Below are positions 59,358-64,000 of a stretch of DNA of 64,000 nt, one piece after another. The translations under genes were made by a program, and so were the position numbers. The stretch is from Streptomyces gelaticus (GTDB lineage: Bacteria > Actinomycetota > Actinomycetes > Streptomycetales > Streptomycetaceae). The first letter of the stretch is position 1. Every line of letters starts with the position of its first letter. Under the pieces are notes generated by a model. The model was given only the letters and a program-made list of their open reading frames with translations, ran no database searches and had not been told where the DNA came from. The stretch is from contig NZ_BMTF01000027.1 of assembly GCF_014649535.1 (NCBI RefSeq), positions 1 to 64,000 of the forward strand. The letters are read 5' to 3'.

Positions 59358-60605
59358 TCACGCGCCCAGGTCGTCGCCCGTGGTGAGGAGTTCCTCGATC
59401 CTGAGCCCCAGGTGCAGAGTGAGCCGGTGTGCACCGTCGTCCAGGTCGAGTCCGGTGATCTCCTGGATCTGGCGCAGGCGGTAGTAGAGCGACGAGCGGT
59501 GAAGTTTCAGCGCCTCCGCGGTCCTGGGGATCGAGCCGGCGTGTTCGAGGAAGCACCGCAGGGTGTCCCGCAGCCGGTCGCCGCCGCCGGCCTCGTTCAG
59601 GGTGCGGAGCGGCTTCGGGACGAGGGACTCGTTCAGGGCGTGCTCCGGGAGTTGGAGGAGCACGGCGAACTCCCTGAGCAGGTCCCAGTCGCCCATGCTC
59701 TTCAGAGAGGGCAGCCGGCGCGCGGCGCGAACCGCCACGAGCGACTGCTCGTACGACCTCCATGCGTTGTGCAGGCCCAGGTGCCGCCCGCCGACGCCGA
59801 TCACGGGGGCTGCCGACGGGTCCAGGAACGTGGTGAGTTCCTCAAGGATGCGGGCGGACTGGGCGGCGACCTCGGCCGGACCGGAAGCCCGGTCGCTCAG
59901 CTGGAGCAGGATCGCCCGTTCCTGGTCGATCGCGATGAAGCCGTGCGCCGTTCGTGTCTGCCGGAAGCCTTCCAACGTCCCCCACAGGGCTGTCTCGGCC
60001 TGCCCCATGGGCTCCGTGCCGCGGCACAGCTGGACGACGGTGACCAGCACGTGCTCGGCATCCCCGAGCAGCCCGGACTCCATCGCCCGCCGGCGTGCGG
60101 CGGCAGACGTGGCGACGTTGGTGTCGATCAGCTCCGACACCAGAGTCCGCTCGTCGGTCTTTTGGGTGTCGGCAGCGAGGTGTTCCGCGTACATCTGCGC
60201 GGCCATGGCCTCGGCCGCCCGCGCGATGGCTTCGGTCTCCTGCTCCGCGAGCGACTTTTCCGGCGCGACCACCATCAGAAGGCCGAGGAGGTAACCGCGC
60301 TCTCGCAGCGGCACGACGTAGCGGGGAAGCAGTCCGAGATCGTCCCGGCCCTCGATGAATCCGGGCTTCGGCCACTGGGCCACGCCCTGGGCGAGGACGT
60401 ACCGGACGGTCGAGTTGTCGGCGCGGCCCTGGAGCAGCGTACCGATGCGCACCGGGTCCTCGTCACCGAAGTGGCGGCTCGTGCAGATCATACGGACCAG
60501 CGGATCGTCGACCGCGACGGACCGGCCCAGCCTCTCCGCGAGTTCGTCGACAAGCGCCTGAAGCTCGGGGCTGCCAGGACGGGCCCGCTGAGGCCTTGCG
60601 GTCAT
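59358..60605 (-). CDS. PucR/CdaR-type transcriptional regulator
   Basis: 415 residues. The central part has a GAF-like sensory region (VPLRERGYLLGLLMVVAPEK) and the C-terminus the PucR HTH (TLRCFLEHAGSIPRTAEALK, LHRSSLYYRLRQIQEITGLD). ATG at 60605 follows GAGGA. It is a second PucR protein within 7 kb, of a different subtype from the one at 52806. It lies between the LuxR regulator and a hydrolase on one strand. Confidence 0.85.
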   Translation of the reverse strand: MTARPQRARPGSPELQALVDELAERLGRSVAVDDPLVRMICTSRHFGDEDPVRIGTLLQGRADNSTVRYVLAQGVAQWPKPGFIEGRDDLGLLPRYVVPLRERGYLLGLLMVVAPEKSLAEQETEAIARAAEAMAAQMYAEHLAADTQKTDERTLVSELIDTNVATSAAARRRAMESGLLGDAEHVLVTVVQLCRGTEPMGQAETALWGTLEGFRQTRTAHGFIAIDQERAILLQLSDRASGPAEVAAQSARILEELTTFLDPSAAPVIGVGGRHLGLHNAWRSYEQSLVAVRAARRLPSLKSMGDWDLLREFAVLLQLPEHALNESLVPKPLRTLNEAGGGDRLRDTLRCFLEHAGSIPRTAEALKLHRSSLYYRLRQIQEITGLDLDDGAHRLTLHLGLRIEELLTTGDDLGA

Positions 60606-60746
60606 GCACTGTTCCTCTCTCGACCACCTGTGAACTGCGGATCTCTTCTCCTTTTCGCAGTTCTTGATCATTCTGAGGAAACGACGACGTCAGCACATCG
60701 CACGAATCGTCCATGGGACACGACATCGACAGGGGATACGAAGCGA

Positions 60747-63590
60747 TTACTCTCCGCTGTCGCGGGCCCCCACCAGCCGTGCCAGCTCCGTTCGCGAGGT
60801 GATGTCGAGCTTGGTGAAGGCGCGGCGCAGGTGCGAACTCACCGTGTGCGGCGAGAGGGAGAGCCGCTCGGCCACCTGAAGGTTCGTCAGTCCTTGAGCC
60901 ACGAGCCGTGCCACACGGACCTCGGACGCCGTCAGCTCAGGCCATTCCTTGACGTATTCGGCCGACGAGGGCCGCCGGCGGACTCCCGCGGCCCGCAGAC
61001 GCCGGCGGACGCGTGCGACGTCCCGCTCGGCGCCTGCTTGCGTGTAAAGGGCAAGGGCCTTGTCCAGGTACGGCACCGCTTCGGAGATACGGGTGGCGGC
61101 CAGCTTGCGTCCGGCGTCCTCCAGCGCCGACGCCCGGGCGATCGGCCGGGGGCAGTCCTCGTACAACCGGACCGCGTGCAAGAGCTGACCGAAGTCGTTG
61201 TCGTGCAGCCCGCGGGCGTGCGCGGCCGTGGCGGCGAGGATCGTGACGTCGGGGTTGCGCGCGGCACCTCGCTCGGCCACCGCGACCGCGAGCGCGGACT
61301 GCTCGTGTGCGCCGGCCCGCAGCGCCATGCGGACGAGGACGGGGGCGTCCGCGGGGTCGACCGGGCCGGCGGGGGAAACCCGCTTCTCAGCGAGCGCCTC
61401 CATCACATCGTCGAGTGCGGCCATGGCGCGGCCGGGCCGGCCTTCGCAGTCCGCCAGCAGCGCCAGCATCCAGGAGCCCATGTTGCGGACGAGCGGTGCA
61501 CTGTCGCTTCGCATCCGCCGTGCATCGGCCGCGTACCCTCGTACGGCCTCCTGGTCGCCGGTGTGGAGTGCGACGCGCATCAGCGTGTACGAGAGCGTGA
61601 CGTCGGCGAGGTTGCCCCTGCCGAGCTCGTCCGTCGTCGCGGACGCGGCTTCCGCCTCGGCCCGGGCGTCCATCAGCCGTCCGGCGTCGAGGAGGATTCG
61701 GGTGCGGATCATGAGCCACATGCGTGTGGCGGCCGCATGGCCCATGCTCCGGGCGTTCCGAATGGCGGCCTCCGCGACGGCCAGCGCCTCCGCGGAGCGG
61801 CCGGCCGCGTTCAGCAGGAAGCCCTGCCACAGGGCCTCCGGAACATGCGCGGAAGGTACGATGCCCAGCTCGGCGGCCCGGTCCACCTGACGGAACGCCT
61901 CGTTCCAGTCCATCCGGTGGAAGCTCACGATCGAGTCGACCACCCTGATGGTGGCCTCGGCGGCCCGGTCCCCGGCCGCTTCGACGGTCTCCAGCGCCTC
62001 GGCCACGGCCTGCTCGGTCGCTTCGTTGGCGCCCGACATCGACAGGTTGAGACAGAGGAGCGCGAGCAGTCGGGCCCGCAGGGCCGCCGTGATCCCGGGC
62101 AGTGCCGCCCCGGCACGAGCCTGCCGGACCGCCTCGGAGAAGTCGAATTCGGAGGACAGGCGCGCCAGGCCGAGGCGTATCCGTGCCTCGTCCTCGGGCC
62201 CGAGGCCACCGGTCGACAGGGCCGAGGCGCCCAGGTGCCGGGCCCGGGCCCGCTGGCCCGTCTGCCAGAGCAGCGGGATCGTCTCGGCGATGACCGTCGG
62301 CCGTTCCGGAGCGTCCGCCGCGGTGAGTTCCAGCGCTCTGATGCTGAGGTCCGCGGCCGATCCGGGAGCGGTGGCCGCGAGTTCCGCTGCAGCGGTGCGC
62401 AGCCGGTCGACGGCCGCCCGATCATCGTGCTCCGCGCCGCCGACCGGTGGTGTGAGGGTTTCGACCGGGGGCGTCGTGCTCTCCATGAGTGCCTCGGCCT
62501 GACGGCGCAGGCTTCGGCGCACGGAGAGGGGAAGATCGGCTTCCAACGCCTCACGGATCAGTTCGTGGCGGAATTCCAGGTGATCGCCTCTTTCGGTGAG
62601 CAGATCGGAATCGAGGGATTCCCGCACTGCGGTGATCAGTGCCGCCGACGACCTGTCGAGCAGTTCGGCAAGGAGCCCCACGGTGACCGGGCGGCCCACG
62701 ACGGCTGCCGTTTCCACGAGTTCGCGAGCCGCGTCGGACAGCAGGTCGAGGCGGCGCACGACGGAGGGCAAGGGGCGGACGGGAAATGCGCGGTTGGGGA
62801 GGGATCCGGCCGACAGCCGGGCCGTGCCGTTGTCGACCGTCACCACCCCCTCGTCCCGCAGCCCTCCGAGCAGCTCGACCAGCAGCTGCGGAACACCGTC
62901 GGCGCGGCGGGCGACGCGAAGGACGTCCGGGTCGGGAACCGCGCCCAGGACGTCCTCCGCGATCTGCGTGACCGCCTGGTCCGCGAGCGGGCCCAGGGTC
63001 ACTTCGTGCGCGCCCGCCCGCTGGATCCGGTCGAGTGTCGTGCGCACGACCGGCGGCACGCTTCCGCTGCGTACGGCCACCAGCCACATGATCGCGTGCG
63101 GCGAGAGCCGGGCCACGAGGGTGTGAAAGGTCAGGAGTGTCAGGTCATCACACCACTGGAGGTCGTCGAGGACGATGAGCAGGGGCTCGCCCAGCGCCGC
63201 CTCCCGCAAGCGGTCCACCAGTTCCTGGAGCAGCCAGAACCGCTGGCCGGGCTCCTCGGCAAGGTCCCGGAGCCGGGCGGCGTCCGGCAGCGGTTCCTCC
63301 CCGGCGATCAGCCCCTCCAGCAGCGGGGCGAGCGGCACGAACTGGTCGTCGGGGTCCGCTCCCCCGTGGAACACCCGCATCCCGCGCCGCTTCGCGGATG
63401 CCGAAGCCTCCACGAGGATCATGGTCTTGCCGCTGCCCGCAGGGCCTTCGACACGAACGATCCCGCCTTCGCGGCGGGCCAGCGAGTCGAGCCGATCCTC
63501 GATGAACGCCAGTTCCGCCTCCCTGCCGCGGACCGGCGCCCTCACGCCGCCGAGATCCTCGGGAAAAGGCCACGTTGTCAATCGGCTCAC
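60747..63590 (-). CDS. Large LuxR-family ATPase regulator (LAL/MalT-like)
   Basis: About 947 residues. A P-loop STAND-type ATPase is near the N-terminus (VRVEGPAGSGKTMILVEASA; Walker B-like LLIVLDDLQWCDDLTLL). A long helical, TPR-like middle section follows. The C-terminus is a LuxR HTH (LTASEVRVARLVAQGLTNLQ, LSLSPHTVSSHLRRAFTKLD). Such regulators control secondary metabolism or catabolic genes when a ligand binds. The start is uncertain: GTG at 63590, TTG at 63578 or GTG at 63617. Followed by PucR and hydrolase genes on the same strand. Confidence 0.87.
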   Translation of the reverse strand: MSRLTTWPFPEDLGGVRAPVRGREAELAFIEDRLDSLARREGGIVRVEGPAGSGKTMILVEASASAKRRGMRVFHGGADPDDQFVPLAPLLEGLIAGEEPLPDAARLRDLAEEPGQRFWLLQELVDRLREAALGEPLLIVLDDLQWCDDLTLLTFHTLVARLSPHAIMWLVAVRSGSVPPVVRTTLDRIQRAGAHEVTLGPLADQAVTQIAEDVLGAVPDPDVLRVARRADGVPQLLVELLGGLRDEGVVTVDNGTARLSAGSLPNRAFPVRPLPSVVRRLDLLSDAARELVETAAVVGRPVTVGLLAELLDRSSAALITAVRESLDSDLLTERGDHLEFRHELIREALEADLPLSVRRSLRRQAEALMESTTPPVETLTPPVGGAEHDDRAAVDRLRTAAAELAATAPGSAADLSIRALELTAADAPERPTVIAETIPLLWQTGQRARARHLGASALSTGGLGPEDEARIRLGLARLSSEFDFSEAVRQARAGAALPGITAALRARLLALLCLNLSMSGANEATEQAVAEALETVEAAGDRAAEATIRVVDSIVSFHRMDWNEAFRQVDRAAELGIVPSAHVPEALWQGFLLNAAGRSAEALAVAEAAIRNARSMGHAAATRMWLMIRTRILLDAGRLMDARAEAEAASATTDELGRGNLADVTLSYTLMRVALHTGDQEAVRGYAADARRMRSDSAPLVRNMGSWMLALLADCEGRPGRAMAALDDVMEALAEKRVSPAGPVDPADAPVLVRMALRAGAHEQSALAVAVAERGAARNPDVTILAATAAHARGLHDNDFGQLLHAVRLYEDCPRPIARASALEDAGRKLAATRISEAVPYLDKALALYTQAGAERDVARVRRRLRAAGVRRRPSSAEYVKEWPELTASEVRVARLVAQGLTNLQVAERLSLSPHTVSSHLRRAFTKLDITSRTELARLVGARDSGE

Positions 63591-63705
63591 CCTCAATCCG
63601 CCGCCCGGGGGCCGCACCGGACGAGACTCGGTTCCGGGTGCGGCAACGGCGGATCAGTATGAAGCATGGGGCCGGCCCTACCTCCCCCGAGGGTATCCCC
63701 GGGCC

Positions 63706-64000
63706 TCAGTCGAAGCGCAGGTCGGCGAGTTGCCGCTCCAGCGCGGTGACGTCGTCATCGGGCTCGGCGCGGGCCGGGCGGGCCGCCATGAGCGCGGCCA
63801 GCTCGCCGCCCGCCCGCCGGATGCGCGCGGGAAGGCCGTCGGTGTACTCGTCTCCCCCGGATCCCCAGTCCTCGGACGCCGCGTACACCGCCGTGGGGAC
63901 GACGGTGGCGCGCAGATAGGCGAAGAGCGGGCGCAGGGCGTGCTCCAGGACCAGGGAGTGGCGGGCCGTACCACCCGTCGCCGCGACCAGGACCGGTTTC
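63706..64000 (-). CDS. NADPH-dependent FMN reductase (C-terminal part)
   Basis: Truncated by the window edge; 97 residues of the C-terminus are visible. KPVLVAATGGTARHSLVLEH, ALRPLFAYLRATVVPTAVYA and EDWGSGGDEY match the NAD(P)H:FMN reductase family that supplies reduced flavin to monooxygenases. The N-terminal half with the flavin-phosphate loop lies outside. Confidence 0.78.
   Translation of the reverse strand, partial: KPVLVAATGGTARHSLVLEHALRPLFAYLRATVVPTAVYAASEDWGSGGDEYTDGLPARIRRAGGELAALMAARPARAEPDDDVTALERQLADLRFD

Noticed and set aside
59127..63662. A 1511-codon open frame on the plus strand opposite the LuxR, PucR and hydrolase genes
   Set aside because: It is the antisense shadow of three well-supported minus-strand genes. 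Composition is His/Arg/Gly-rich with no recognisable domain, as expected from GC-skewed third positions.

Overview
The window is high-GC actinobacterial DNA and almost certainly Streptomyces. Supporting evidence: an SsgA-like sporulation/cell-division protein, an ECF41-type sigma factor with a SnoaL tail, a divergent third EF-Tu (tuf3 type), a Tat-exported PhoD, many TTG/GTG starts, strong GC-rich hairpin terminators and several GntR/ROK/PucR/LuxR regulators. Gene content looks like a chromosome-arm-proximal part of the core genome. No PKS/NRPS cluster, rRNA, tRNA or CRISPR array was recognised.

Layout. 1-5.4 kb: a frameshifted TnpB relic, an orphan NarL-type response regulator, a ROK regulator, a GntR/UTRA regulator with two palindromes on its own promoter, an ECF41 sigma factor and an alpha/beta hydrolase. 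5.6-16.4 kb: PhoD, a translationally coupled SWIM zinc-finger/DUF6493-type pair, a membrane-anchored ACT-GNAT protein, a PLP trans-sulfuration-type enzyme divergent from an Lrp regulator, and a DUF885 peptidase-like protein. 16.5-26.6 kb: an Lrp relic, sbcDC (both TTG starts), YigZ, a CoA-binding protein, an AAC(3)-like acetyltransferase, a YbaK deacylase with its XRE-cupin regulator, two left-handed beta-helix proteins and DedA. 26.7-37.2 kb: thioesterase, a PQ-rich membrane-anchored protein, MFS, a spermidine-synthase-like methyltransferase, patatin, tuf3, a TVP38-like protein, uppP, and a secreted seven-blade YVTN propeller. 37.2-51.9 kb: IS30 and MarR relics, universal stress protein, a second-type lnt, a TetR-controlled flavin monooxygenase/Gfo-Idh operon, ung, a peptide-binding lipoprotein, two SDRs and a DUF3037-HipA kinase operon.

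51.8-56.6 kb is the most unusual part. The 5' end of the hipA-like gene, plus the 3' end of a tyrosine integrase gene reading toward it, occurs twice in direct orientation about 4.4 kb apart. Both integrase copies are decayed. This looks like repeated integration of related elements into the 5' coding end of the kinase, with each insertion rebuilding the kinase N-lobe. Between the copies lie a PucR regulator, a broken carboxylesterase and a secreted hydrolase. To the right lie an SsgA-like protein, two alpha/beta hydrolases, a PucR regulator, a large LuxR-family ATPase regulator and a truncated flavin reductase gene.

All functional calls rest on reading the translated sequences and recognising family motifs. 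No database or structure search was run, so the degree of similarity to known genes is not quantified.
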